From: Aphodosoma sp045658305
Lineage (GTDB): Bacteria; Bacteroidota; Bacteroidia; Bacteroidales; Paludibacteraceae
Length of the DNA: 64,000 bases
Assembly: GCA_045658305.1 (NCBI GenBank)
Contig: JAZOUT010000059.1
Location: forward strand, 4,751 to 68,750
Reading direction: 5' to 3'
Shown here: positions 8,683 to 16,363 of the stretch, piece after piece
How positions within the stretch are numbered: the stretch's first letter is position 1
Layout of the letters: every line of letters starts with the position of its first letter
Translations under genes and position numbers: made by a program
The notes under the pieces: generated by a model
Seen by the model: the letters and a program-made list of their open reading frames with translations, nothing else
Databases searched by the model: none
What the model was told of the DNA's origin: nothing

Positions 8683-9385
8683 AAACAAGATATTCTTTCT
8701 GAATATTTGTCATCGCACCCCAAAGGCTACTTGCCGCATTAGGGTTCAACTCCTCCATCCGTTGTAATATTTCTCGCACTTGCGGACGATTGCTCACCTT
8801 CTCATGAGGGCAATTCTTTATCTGCTTCCGATATTCATGTGTTTCCGCCACTGCCTCTATCTCTGCCTCTCGCACCAATGCCAACGGACGAATTATAGTC
8901 ATCTCGAATTTCTCCATCTTCAACACAGGAGGCATCGTAGCGTATGCCCCTTGAAATATCTGATTCATCAACAACGTCTCCAATATATCATCTTTATGAT
9001 GTCCGAGAGCCAATTTCGTACATCCATACTCCTCTGCGGCTTTAAACAAAGTCTTTCTCCTATTCCACGCACAAAGAAAACATGGCCCACGACCATCTTT
9101 AGTATCTTCATCAAATCGTGTAGTCTTATGCACAAACTTCACACCGCGCGACTCACAAAACTCACGCAAATACTCAATATCCGGCTGATACGGTACATTC
9201 TCCACACTCACATGACATGCCAGCACCTCAATCTTCGGCTTAAATATCTTTTGTCGTGCAGCCAATACCTCCACCAAAGCCAATGAATCCTTGCCACCCG
9301 ACAAACCAATCATTATGCGGTCGCCATCCGTCAGCATCGCATAATCTTTCATTGCCTTATTCGCCATTCGCTGTACTCGCTGCAT
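8681..9385 (-). CDS. ttcA: TtcA-family tRNA 2-thiocytidine synthetase (PP-loop ATPase), 234 aa
   Basis: Adenylates and thiolates a tRNA base; TtcA makes 2-thiocytidine at position 32. The PP-loop SGGKDSLAL is at about residues 29-37, the CxxC pair (CFLCAW, about 113-116) matches the Fe-S cluster ligands of TtcA, and GHHKDDILETLLMNQIFQG is the typical second motif. The third cluster ligand is probably the Cys in NCPHEK near 200. Other Bacteroidota PP-loop paralogues exist, so substrate specificity is an inference. The ATG at 9385 is supported by the family N-terminus. Confidence 0.85.
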   Translation of the reverse strand: MQRVQRMANKAMKDYAMLTDGDRIMIGLSGGKDSLALVEVLAARQKIFKPKIEVLACHVSVENVPYQPDIEYLREFCESRGVKFVHKTTRFDEDTKDGRGPCFLCAWNRRKTLFKAAEEYGCTKLALGHHKDDILETLLMNQIFQGAYATMPPVLKMEKFEMTIIRPLALVREAEIEAVAETHEYRKQIKNCPHEKVSNRPQVREILQRMEELNPNAASSLWGAMTNIQKEYLV

Positions 9386-9403
9386 ATTTTTTTTATTTTT
9401 TAA

Positions 9404-9533
9404 AAGACAAAAGAACAGAAAAACATAAATTATAAAATTTAATAAATAATCAGTGGTTTTTAATTCTTTAACGATAAACTTAAGAGCTATTTGCGTTAAA
9501 AAAATAAATTTCTGTTCTTATGTTATTCTGTCT
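9404..9533. repeat. inverted-arm element between trmD and the TtcA-like gene
   Basis: The left arm (about 9404-9430, AAGACAAAAGAACAG) and right arm (about 9505-9533, CTGTTCTTATGTTATTCTGTC) are imperfect reverse complements, same family as 6994-7250, 21477-21564 and 32761-32811. No ORF inside. Confidence 0.65.
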
Positions 9534-9541
9534 TAAAAAAC

Positions 9542-10216
9542 TTAATCTAATAAATCTGGACGAAGACGTTCTGTCCTTTCCAATGCCACTTCATGCTCCC
9601 ATTCTGCAATTTTACGTTCATTTCCACTCAACAATATCTCAGGCACCTTCATACCACGATACTCCGCAGGACGAGTATATACTGGTGGAGCCAATAAATT
9701 ATCTTGGAACGAATCCGACAATGCCGACTGCTCATCACCAATCGCACCAGGTATCAATCTCACTATAGCATCCGATATAATCGCAGCAGCCATCTCACCT
9801 CCAGTCAACACATAATCACCAATAGATATCTCTTTCGTAATCAACGCCTCACGCACACGATGGTCCACACCTTTATAGTGCCCACAAAGTATGATAATAT
9901 TCTCTTTCATACTAAGCTGATTAGCCATAGGCTGACAGAATTGTTCACCATCAGGCGCTGTAAAAATCACCTCATCGTATTCACGTTCCGACTTCAATTT
10001 TTCAATACAACGAAAAATCGGGTCGCACTGCAACACCATACCAGCACCAAATCCAAACGCATAATCATCCACACGGCGGCGCACGTCAGTCGAATAGTCG
10101 CGCAAGTTATGCACTACAATCTCCACAAGGCCCTTATCTTGAGCACGTTTCAATATCGAACAGGTCAACGGACCCTCCATCATCTCAGGCAATACAGTAA
10201 TTATATCAATTCTCAT
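9542..10216 (-). CDS. trmD: tRNA (guanine-N1)-methyltransferase, 224 aa
   Basis: TrmD methylates G37 of tRNAs read by CNN codons and prevents +1 frameshifting. It is a SPOUT-fold enzyme; the trefoil-knot SAM-binding region is seen at LCGHYKGVDHRVREALI (about 112-128) and SIGDYVLTGGEMAA (about 133-146). The N-terminus MRIDIITVLPEM is the family start. A TAACTTTG promoter lies at 10242-10249 on this strand, so trmD is probably the first gene of the trmD-ttcA-serS-radA run. Confidence 0.97.
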   Translation of the reverse strand: MRIDIITVLPEMMEGPLTCSILKRAQDKGLVEIVVHNLRDYSTDVRRRVDDYAFGFGAGMVLQCDPIFRCIEKLKSEREYDEVIFTAPDGEQFCQPMANQLSMKENIIILCGHYKGVDHRVREALITKEISIGDYVLTGGEMAAAIISDAIVRLIPGAIGDEQSALSDSFQDNLLAPPVYTRPAEYRGMKVPEILLSGNERKIAEWEHEVALERTERLRPDLLD

Positions 10217-10241
10217 ATATCACAAAAAATATTTCAACTTG

Positions 10242-10249
10242 CAAAGTTA
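10242..10249 (-). promoter_or_regulatory. -7 promoter element TAACTTTG for trmD
   Basis: TAACTTTG read on the minus strand, 25 bp upstream of the trmD start. Confidence 0.6.
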
Positions 10250-10340
10250 CAAAAAATATTCAAAAACAAGAAAAAACAGCCCCATATAATCACAAAAAAA
10301 ATCATATCCACCCTATGTATCCTCTCTTATACATCTTAAA

Positions 10341-10414
10341 AGAATAGTCATACCTTTCAAGATAGTGAACCGTACCTTCAAGCAAGGTACAAGCAAGAAA
10401 ACAGGCATCTGCAA
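10341..10414 (+). repeat. 74-bp dispersed repeat, copy 1
   Basis: This stretch, with core CAAGATAGTGAACCGTACCT, closely matches the reverse complement of 44323-44396. It lies in the 347-bp spacer between trmD and the phosphodiesterase gene, which otherwise holds two divergent promoters and no gene. The tail CCTTCAAGCAAGG relates to the AGGTTGCTTGA module at 3826 and 61690. Confidence 0.75.
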
Positions 10415-10529
10415 ACTATCCAAAAATCACATCGAACTAACACAAAAAAATACCCCCTTCTACTACACTAAATAAACCTAATATCAAAACGTTTTTTACC
10501 ATTCTCTTGCCTATAACAAAATAAATAAC

Positions 10530-10537
10530 TACATTTG
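10530..10537 (+). promoter_or_regulatory. -7 promoter element TACATTTG
   Basis: TAnnTTTG match 26 bp upstream of the phosphodiesterase ATG. Confidence 0.55.
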
Positions 10538-10563
10538 CAATAACAATAAAAAAACATAACACA

Positions 10564-11334
10564 ATGAAACAAAATACCCTTAATTGCCTGATATTAACCA
10601 CGCTATTATTTATCACACTGAAAATATCAGCTCAACCCCTCATAGTTGGCCACCGTGGTAGCTATTGGGGCGTAGAAAATAGTGCCGAAGCATTCATCAA
10701 CGGAGCTCTGAAAGGCTACCACTATCTCGAATGCGACATCAAAGTCGCTGGCGATGGCACTATAGTTGTGTCACACGACGACTCCACCAAACGATTAGGC
10801 GGAAATCTCGCTGTCAATAAAGCCTCATTGGATGAACTCAAAGCCGAAACCTACACTCAAACTCGCGGTAGCATCACCTACACCGGCTCTATCTGCACCC
10901 TTGCCGAGTATCTCGACATCTGTGCCAAGTACAACGTCCTCCCCCTCATCGAACTCAAATGGGCTACTGGCATCAACAGCAACGACCAATCAGGCATCCC
11001 TACATTAGTGCAATTGATAGAAGAAAAAGGGTTTAGAGATAGATGCGTTATACTCACCTCAATGAAACCATGCCTCGAATACCTACGCACCCGCTACCCC
11101 GACATCGACCTACAATACCTATCTTGGAAATACTCACGCAAAAACTTCAAATGGTGCAAACAATGGCATATCAATGCCGACATTCATCATAGTGCTATCA
11201 ACCGCCGCATAATAAAGAAATACCACAACGCAGGTCTCAAAATCAACACCTGGACTATCAACTCCCACTCGGCATACAAAAAATACGCTCAGATGGGTTG
11301 CGATTTTATAACTACTGATAATCTCCAATTCTAA
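10564..11334 (+). CDS. secreted glycerophosphodiester phosphodiesterase, 256 aa
   Basis: Hydrolyses glycerophosphodiesters to glycerol-3-phosphate and an alcohol. A signal peptide covers residues 1-23 (ending ISAQ). The GDPD barrel starts with GHRGSYWGVENSAEAF (catalytic His-Arg) and continues with ECDIKVAGDGTIVVSHDD (Glu/Asp metal ligands and second His), then PLIELK, and the C-terminal INTWTINS...DFITTDN. The length is right for a single-domain GlpQ/UgpQ-type enzyme. It stands alone with its own promoter and a hairpin terminator shared with the convergent radical SAM gene. Probably periplasmic phosphate or lipid-headgroup scavenging. Confidence 0.93.
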   Translation: MKQNTLNCLILTTLLFITLKISAQPLIVGHRGSYWGVENSAEAFINGALKGYHYLECDIKVAGDGTIVVSHDDSTKRLGGNLAVNKASLDELKAETYTQTRGSITYTGSICTLAEYLDICAKYNVLPLIELKWATGINSNDQSGIPTLVQLIEEKGFRDRCVILTSMKPCLEYLRTRYPDIDLQYLSWKYSRKNFKWCKQWHINADIHHSAINRRIIKKYHNAGLKINTWTINSHSAYKKYAQMGCDFITTDNLQF

Positions 11335-11345
11335 TCTCTTACAAT

Positions 11346-11390
11346 AACAACGAGCGACAAAACCCTATTTGGTCTTGCCGCTCGTTGTTT
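11346..11390. terminator. bidirectional hairpin terminator
   Basis: Stem AACAACGAGCG / CGCTCGTTGTT with a 22-nt loop between the convergent phosphodiesterase and radical SAM genes. Confidence 0.8.
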
Positions 11391-11402
11391 TATTATCAGT
11401 CA

Positions 11403-12134
11403 CTACCCCACTCCAAGGTCTGTATTGTCTATCAACACCTCTATGCGTGGGTCGTCTTTTATCGTAGGATACACCTCGCTCACAAACCAGTCCACTAATG
11501 CCTGGTCGCGCTTGATTTTTGTGGTATTATTGCAGAACACATTCACCGAAAAATACTCGAAATGCTCGCGCGCCAACTCAATGTCGCGCACTATCCGCTC
11601 ACGCGTCTCCCCCTCAGTGCAACACAGCAAACACACACCTTGAAAGTATCGCGCCACCTCCTCTGCCGTCACACCCTCTGGCACACCCTTATTCCACCTC
11701 TTGCGCAACGCCCCATCAAACGTCTCAATCCCACAACGAAACTTTATAGTAGGGAGCAAGGAGCAAGGAGCAAGGAGGAGGGAGCAGGGAGTAGGGACCA
11801 AGGACAATATACGCAACCCAAATTCTTTGAGGCGATGGCGATACATCCAGTGCATTTCGCACCAAAGCGTATGAATCTTTTTCTCAACTATAATGCGTCG
11901 GAGCATCTCTATCGTGCGGTCGTCAAGCTCCATTGCCGAGCCCGAATTTATCACATCCAGCACGCCATACTCGCCCGTCACCTGCTCCAGCACAGCCCTA
12001 TTCACCTCAAACGGATCATCGCTCACATCCGAGTGATAGTCGCAAAACTCACACCTACGCCACTTACACCCCGTGCCTTGCAACAGCACAAACTCGCGTG
12101 GCATCTTATCACGTATAATCGAATATCTCTCCAT
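11403..12134 (-). CDS. radical SAM protein, possible queuosine-salvage enzyme, with a heptamer-repeat insertion, 243 aa
   Basis: A [4Fe-4S]/SAM radical enzyme by its cysteine cluster Cys23, Cys28, Cys31 in GCKWRRCEFCDYH; the spacing is CX4CX2C rather than the usual CX3CX2C. NSGSAMEL (about 63-70) and FRCGIETFDGALRKRWNKG (about 132-150) fit the radical SAM barrel. Residues about 111-129 (SLVPTPCSLLLAPCSLLPT) are encoded by a heptamer repeat (11748-11806) and look like a later in-frame insertion. It lies 3 bp downstream of the yhhQ-type queuosine-precursor transporter gene on the same strand, so the two are cotranscribed. A radical SAM lyase (QueL) is known in bacterial queuine salvage; assigning that role here is inference from context. 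Confidence 0.8.
   Translation of the reverse strand: MERYSIIRDKMPREFVLLQGTGCKWRRCEFCDYHSDVSDDPFEVNRAVLEQVTGEYGVLDVINSGSAMELDDRTIEMLRRIIVEKKIHTLWCEMHWMYRHRLKEFGLRILSLVPTPCSLLLAPCSLLPTIKFRCGIETFDGALRKRWNKGVPEGVTAEEVARYFQGVCLLCCTEGETRERIVRDIELAREHFEYFSVNVFCNNTTKIKRDQALVDWFVSEVYPTIKDDPRIEVLIDNTDLGVG
11748..11806 (-). repeat. heptamer tandem repeat inside the radical SAM gene
   Basis: Units AGGGAGC, AAGGAGC, AAGGAGC, AAGGAGG, AGGGAGC, AGGGAGT, AGGGACC on the plus strand, all 7 bp. The reverse complement is the same CTCCCTA/CTCCTTG unit found in spacers at 8643, 21573, 56572 and 58184. The host frame stays open through it. Confidence 0.85.
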
Positions 12135-12137
12135 AAA

Positions 12138-12824
12138 TCAATCAATTGTAACGCCAACACGCTCAAATTTATACTTAATCCAACGAATAACAACATACGC
12201 CATCGGCGTGCCAAACACCGCCTCAATCGTCACCTTCATACCATATTGAAACAATATCATCATCAGCAAGTCGTGCGTCGACACCACGCCCAAAAACGCA
12301 ATCAACACAAACGGTAGCGTGTCGAACAGATATCCCACCAACGAACTCGCAATAGTGCGCACCCAAAGCCAACGCCCAGCCGTCATGCGCTTGATGCGGT
12401 CCATCAACCACGCGTTCGACAATTCGCCAAGCAAAAAGCCCGTGAGCGAAGCAATCACAATACGAGGCACATAGGTGAACATAGTGTTGTAGGCATTAGC
12501 CTCAGTCTGCAAATAGTCAGGCGAAGGCAACCACACACCCATCTGCGTGCACAACACCATCACAACATTGCACACAAACGTCAGCCAAATAATCTTTTTG
12601 GCTGTGCGATAGCCCCATATTTCAGTCAGCACATCGCCAAGCATATAAGCAAAAGGAAAAGTTATAGTACCAGCGTCGAAATAGAACCAACCGGCAATGC
12701 TGATAACCTTAACAGCCATGATGTTCGACACCAAATAGAGAGTAACGAAAAGAGCCGTCACCGCCATCAAAGGCATAGTGCTCTCTCGTCGGTTTTTTAA
12801 AGGGTTTTCCGAGACCTTATCCAT
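12138..12824 (-). CDS. yhhQ: YhhQ/VUT-family queuosine precursor transporter, 228 aa
   Basis: An integral membrane transporter of the YhhQ (DUF165) family, which imports preQ0/preQ1 or queuine for tRNA modification. About six membrane helices are seen, with the family pattern YLVSNIMAVKVISI near the N-terminus, FDAGTITFPFAYMLGDVLTEIWGY (about 51-74) and SSLVGYLFDTLPFVLIAF late in the protein. Length is typical. First gene of a two-gene unit with the radical SAM gene (3-bp gap). A TAACTTTG promoter lies at 12923-12930 on this strand; a G/C palindromic repeat sits in the leader at about 12852-12892. Confidence 0.92.
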   Translation of the reverse strand: MDKVSENPLKNRRESTMPLMAVTALFVTLYLVSNIMAVKVISIAGWFYFDAGTITFPFAYMLGDVLTEIWGYRTAKKIIWLTFVCNVVMVLCTQMGVWLPSPDYLQTEANAYNTMFTYVPRIVIASLTGFLLGELSNAWLMDRIKRMTAGRWLWVRTIASSLVGYLFDTLPFVLIAFLGVVSTHDLLMMILFQYGMKVTIEAVFGTPMAYVVIRWIKYKFERVGVTID

Positions 12825-12851
12825 AATTTCAAAAATTTATATTATCAACTA

Positions 12852-12892
12852 TTGTCCCCCTGTCTTAGGGGGACGAGCAAAGCGGAGGGGGT
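12852..12892. repeat. G/C-run palindromic repeat in the yhhQ leader
   Basis: GTCCCCCTGTCTTAGGGGGAC forms a hairpin, followed by GAGCAAAGCGGAGGGGGTA. The same family occurs at 19309-19357 and, inside the DUF2148 gene, at 20807-20860 and 21021-21068. It lies between the yhhQ promoter and start codon. Confidence 0.75.
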
Positions 12893-12922
12893 ATTGTCTG
12901 TTATCTGTTGACATTTATTCTG

Positions 12923-12930
12923 CAAAGTTA
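12923..12930 (-). promoter_or_regulatory. -7 promoter element TAACTTTG for yhhQ
   Basis: Minus-strand TAnnTTTG match about 99 bp upstream of yhhQ; a divergent element for the sigma gene lies 24 bp further on. Confidence 0.55.
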
Positions 12931-12953
12931 CTAATTTTAATCCACATTTTTCG

Positions 12954-12961
12954 TATCTTTG
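12954..12961 (+). promoter_or_regulatory. -7 promoter element TATCTTTG for the ECF sigma gene
   Basis: TAnnTTTG match 77 bp upstream of the sigma factor ATG. Confidence 0.6.
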
Positions 12962-13038
12962 CAAAAAATATGTCTAAAATATGTAGTTTTTTGTTGGCAT
13001 TTGCGTCTAATAGATAAAACAATCAAACAAACCAAACA

Positions 13039-13518
13039 ATGAAAGAGAAAGAAAAAGAGTTCGAACGAATCGTTCGAGAGCACAAAAACACCATATACAC
13101 CGTCTGCTTTATGTTCTCGAAAGACAACGACGAGGTCAACGACCTCTTCCAAGAAACCCTCATCAACCTATGGCAAGGCTTCAAAACCTTCCGAGGCGAG
13201 AGTTCACTCCGCACATGGATATGGCGCGTCAGCCTCAACACCTGCATCTCGTCCGAGCGCAAAAAGAGCAAGATGCAAACAGTGCCACTATCCATGGACA
13301 TCAACCTCTATGAAGACACCGACGACGATTCGCGCCAAATTCAGATGCTCTACAATCGCATCAATCGCTTGAAACCCTTCGACCGCGCCATCATCCTCCT
13401 CTGGCTCAGCAATCTCCCTTACGACGAAATTGCCGCCATCGTAGGCATCACGGTCAAAAACGTATCGGTGCGCCTTGTCCGCATCAAAGAAGAATTAAAA
13501 CAGATGTCAAACCAATAA
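13039..13518 (+). CDS. ECF RNA polymerase sigma factor, 159 aa
   Basis: An extracytoplasmic-function (sigma-70 family) factor. Region 2 is visible at about residues 10-65 (NTIYTVCFMFSKDNDEVNDLFQ, then SLRTWIWRVSLNTCIS), region 4 at about 105-150 (LSNLPYDEIAAIVGITVKNVSVRLVRIKEEL) with the HTH that reads the -35 box. Length is typical of a minimal ECF factor. It overlaps nothing but sits 13 bp from a membrane-protein gene, so the two form an operon. No FecR-type anti-sigma factor is present; the partner membrane protein may take that role, which is inference. Confidence 0.93.
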   Translation: MKEKEKEFERIVREHKNTIYTVCFMFSKDNDEVNDLFQETLINLWQGFKTFRGESSLRTWIWRVSLNTCISSERKKSKMQTVPLSMDINLYEDTDDDSRQIQMLYNRINRLKPFDRAIILLWLSNLPYDEIAAIVGITVKNVSVRLVRIKEELKQMSNQ

Positions 13519-13531
13519 AACTATCAATATT

Positions 13532-14128
13532 ATGGAACGAGATATTAGATTAGAAGAATTGAACGAGTTGAGAGAACAACTCACGCTATTGAACCGAAAA
13601 CTCGAAAAACAGAGCATCATCAACCACCAACTGATACGCAACTCCATCAAAGAGCGCATTTCAAGCATCAATCGCACAGGGATTGTGTTGTGCGCATTGG
13701 TTGTTATTGCAACTCCTATAATCGCAATTAATTATGCCCTTTTGCTCAACTTTTCGCTTGCGCTCAATATCTTCACCTGCGCCTTTATGGCAATAGCCCT
13801 CGTTTACACCATTTGGTCGCATTGGGGATTGAGTAGCAATTTGCTCAATGGCGATTTAATCACAGCCAGCACCACCATTATGCGCACCCGCCGTCGCTAC
13901 AAACAATGGAGCTATTTCAGTTACCCATGGCTTGTCGTGTGGCTCTGCTGGAATGCGTGGGAGGTCTACACCAAAATCGATAATCGCGAGATGCTACTCG
14001 GCATAATCGTAGGAGGCATAGTAGGTTTAGTAATAGGCGGCATATATGGCTGGCGCCAACGCAACAAAATCTACCGCAACATCGACGCCATGCTCCAAGA
14101 CATCGCCGACCTCAAATCTGGGGAGTAA
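13532..14128 (+). CDS. membrane protein cotranscribed with the ECF sigma factor, 198 aa
   Basis: The N-terminal 55 residues are charged and coiled-coil-like (LEELNELREQLTLLNRKLEKQ). Four hydrophobic segments follow at about 52-70, 74-93, 131-145 and 153-170, and a short basic tail ends in IADLKSGE. The N-terminal cytosolic helix next to a sigma factor gene suggests a regulator that binds sigma, but no known anti-sigma domain is recognisable. No family named. Confidence 0.75.
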   Translation: MERDIRLEELNELREQLTLLNRKLEKQSIINHQLIRNSIKERISSINRTGIVLCALVVIATPIIAINYALLLNFSLALNIFTCAFMAIALVYTIWSHWGLSSNLLNGDLITASTTIMRTRRRYKQWSYFSYPWLVVWLCWNAWEVYTKIDNREMLLGIIVGGIVGLVIGGIYGWRQRNKIYRNIDAMLQDIADLKSGE

Positions 14129-14368
14129 CCCCGTTCGGGTATAATATTACAATATCACCATCATTTTATACCCTATCAGGTATAACATCAAACTACTGGA
14201 CTCTAAAAAGCCCACAATCAAATTCCGGCCTCAACGAGCAAAGCGAGTCCACAATGTAGGGACGCTCAGTTCGAGCGGCCGCCCCCGACCTCAACGAGGT
14301 CGCACAAAAACATCCCCCCTTAATCCACATTCAGATTAAGGGGGGGGGGATGAACATAATAGATTCTA
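14129..14368. other. spacer with several hairpins
   Basis: No gene seen. It contains ACCCCGTTCGGGT (14130-14142), ATACCCTATCAGGTAT (about 14168-14183), GACCTCAACGAGGTC (about 14288-14302) and the long hairpin CCCCCCTTAATC...GATTAAGGGGGG (about 14324-14348), which could terminate both the sigma operon and the convergent island. Confidence 0.6.
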
Positions 14369-14488
14369 CTATTTTTTAATTTTACGAGTATCAACTTCAG
14401 TTCTACCTGTTTCTTTTCTCAAATGTCTGCTATAAGCATCAGCATAATATTCGCCACCCTCTTTCTTTATTATAGCTACCAATGACAT
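14369..14488 (-). CDS. small basic protein, 39 aa
   Basis: The ATG at 14486-14488 opens 39 codons ending TAG at 14369, giving MSLVAIIKKEGGEYYADAYS then a lysine/arginine-rich tail ending RKIKK. It lies 16 bp downstream of the 254-aa gene on the same strand and ends just before the long hairpin at 14324, so it would be the last gene of the 14.4-19.0 kb unit. No family recognised; plausibility rests on spacing, a non-random sequence and an AGAG-type ribosome site. Confidence 0.5.
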   Translation of the reverse strand: MSLVAIIKKEGGEYYADAYSRHLRKETGRTEVDTRKIKK

Positions 14489-14504
14489 ATCTCTTATTCT
14501 TTTA

Positions 14505-15269
14505 TTATTCTTCCAAACAAAATTCTACATCCTTATATTTTGAGTCAAAATCTTTTAAAAATTTAGATACTAATTCTATTTTTCCCTTTTTAATTGCTTC
14601 ATATTGTTCTTCTCCCATCTCGTTTTTTGATATAAAAGTGGTAAAAATAACCAACATAGCATCAACTTTATCATCACCTCTATTTTCACCAGGAGTTCCC
14701 TCTAAACATGAATTAGTGTAACAAAATCCATCAGTAACAACAAAACCTTTTTTACCAACCATACCATATTTTTCAATATTATTGTTGATATCTGTAGTTA
14801 TATCAATAGGAAAATAGTCATTACCATTTCTGGAAAAATAACGACATGCAACATCATTTGCCATTAATGATTCATCTTTTAAAAAGCGCTCTTTATATCG
14901 TTGAAAAAAATGACTTGTATATGCGTGTACTTGCCGCAAAAGAATAGGTTTACTGTTTTCGCAATGTGAATAAGGACTAACTCCCCATTTTAGGATAAAG
15001 TGTTTGTTATTATCATCAAATAATTCACAAAAATGATTTACTTTAGGATTTTCAACACTATGTCTATTAGCAGCATAAAAATATATGATATAGTTGTTTC
15101 GAGTTGAAGGAATTTTATATTCATACTTTACATGAGCTGGGAAACTATTCTTTTTTTTCAACTCTTTAATTGCCTTAGATAGCAGGTATTTCTCTTTTAA
15201 ATCTATTTTCTCTTTATCTGCTACGAGATTATCAAACATCTCTTTGCACGACATTCCTGTTGTTAGCAT
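14505..15269 (-). CDS. hypothetical protein, 254 aa
   Basis: A soluble, mixed alpha/beta protein with no signal peptide or membrane helix. The middle region has many aromatic and basic residues (HAYTSHFFQRYKERFLKD at about 114-131) and a conserved-looking segment with Cys and Gly (VTDGFCYTNSCLEGTPGENRGDD, about 179-201). No family recognised. It follows the HNH_3 gene by 18 bp, so it is cotranscribed with it. AT-rich like the rest of the island. Confidence 0.65.
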   Translation of the reverse strand: MLTTGMSCKEMFDNLVADKEKIDLKEKYLLSKAIKELKKKNSFPAHVKYEYKIPSTRNNYIIYFYAANRHSVENPKVNHFCELFDDNNKHFILKWGVSPYSHCENSKPILLRQVHAYTSHFFQRYKERFLKDESLMANDVACRYFSRNGNDYFPIDITTDINNNIEKYGMVGKKGFVVTDGFCYTNSCLEGTPGENRGDDKVDAMLVIFTTFISKNEMGEEQYEAIKKGKIELVSKFLKDFDSKYKDVEFCLEE

Positions 15270-15287
15270 AGGTATCTTAAATTTAAT

Positions 15288-16301
15288 TTAGCAATAGTCA
15301 TCAATACAATCTTCACCTGTCCACTCTTTTCCTTGTGCAAGAATCATAGCTCTAGTTGCAGCAATGTCAGAAAAGAATACAGACCCTTCATGGATAAAGT
15401 AACCATCATTATCTAATGAAATTGACAAAAAACCATGTTGCTTTATGTCTTGGTCAGCGAATGTTTGTATTAATATAGTGTCGTTATGGAGTACAAAATC
15501 AACTATATATCGTTGACTATATTGATTCTCTAGAATAACATCACCTACTCCTAAATTATTGAAATAATCCTCAATTGTGCTGTTTTCTTTGTTTGGAGTT
15601 AGAGGAAACCTAGTTGGTGTTTTCCAATTTTTTTGTTTTGCAAATGGGGTCAAAGAGTCAATCGTATCACTAATAGGGGTAACGTTATGTGTAGTATAAC
15701 TGTTATTTTGTTGATTAAGGTTATTAAAAATCCACTCTCCCATGGGCGTTCTCTCTGTATTTTCGTCAGGCTTTGAAGAAGTATTCTCTCTTAATTTTTC
15801 AAAATTCAATTTGGTTGTATCACTCTCTGATTTAGTAACAGGACGCATCCATGAAACATTTTGCTTTGATTTATTTTCTTGAAGGCATCTTGGATTATCA
15901 ATAAATTTTTGAATATCTCCACCACATAAAAACTCAACTTTTGCTCGGGATATCGGATTATTGAGAATATTATCCATTTTAGTCATCCACCTAAGATTAT
16001 CCACCCTATTGTTGCATCTATTTGTATCGATATGATCTACAACATATTCTTTGGAATTTTGTTCTCCTAGGAATGCATATGCAACTACAATATGAACTCT
16101 TACATTTGAGGAAAAATACATATATCCAGTTTCCTCATTTTTAGTCCCCAAAGTCCATATTTCATCCCATTTCCTTAATTTTGAAGGATTTTTAGCTTCT
16201 CTCAAAATAGCGCCATTATCTCTAACTTGATAATATTCATCTTTATAAAAACAGCGTCTAACTTCAGTGTAATCGTCTAATAAATTATTATTATTTTTCA
16301 T
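15288..16301 (-). CDS. HNH_3-type endonuclease domain protein, 337 aa
   Basis: The N-terminal half resembles phage and homing-type HNH enzymes: a NUMOD-like DNA-reading stretch (YYQVRDNGAIL, about 24-34) then the HNH_3 core VVDHIDTNRCNNRVDNLRW (about 87-105), with His90 and the Asn residues at 98 and 102 in place. Residues about 125-240 are a low-complexity Asn/Thr/Ser linker. Residues about 245-337 form a separate acidic domain with beta strands ending DDYC, of unknown family. There is no interrupted host gene, so a homing role is not evident. Part of the minus-strand island, 62 bp after the secreted protein gene. Confidence 0.75.
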   Translation of the reverse strand: MKNNNNLLDDYTEVRRCFYKDEYYQVRDNGAILREAKNPSKLRKWDEIWTLGTKNEETGYMYFSSNVRVHIVVAYAFLGEQNSKEYVVDHIDTNRCNNRVDNLRWMTKMDNILNNPISRAKVEFLCGGDIQKFIDNPRCLQENKSKQNVSWMRPVTKSESDTTKLNFEKLRENTSSKPDENTERTPMGEWIFNNLNQQNNSYTTHNVTPISDTIDSLTPFAKQKNWKTPTRFPLTPNKENSTIEDYFNNLGVGDVILENQYSQRYIVDFVLHNDTILIQTFADQDIKQHGFLSISLDNDGYFIHEGSVFFSDIAATRAMILAQGKEWTGEDCIDDYC

Positions 16302-16363
16302 GCTATAAAAAATAACAAAAAATAAGAACTATAAGGATAAACCCCATGGATCTTGCCCATATT

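Noticed and set aside
11562..12317. 251-codon plus-strand ORF across the radical SAM and yhhQ genes
   Set aside because: Antisense shadow; composition is His/Thr-rich and spans two real genes.
12825..12930. preQ1-type riboswitch upstream of yhhQ
   Set aside because: The leader contains the palindromic repeat, but I could not find the preQ1 aptamer layout.
15288..16301. Homing endonuclease inside an intron
   Set aside because: No split gene is visible on either side.
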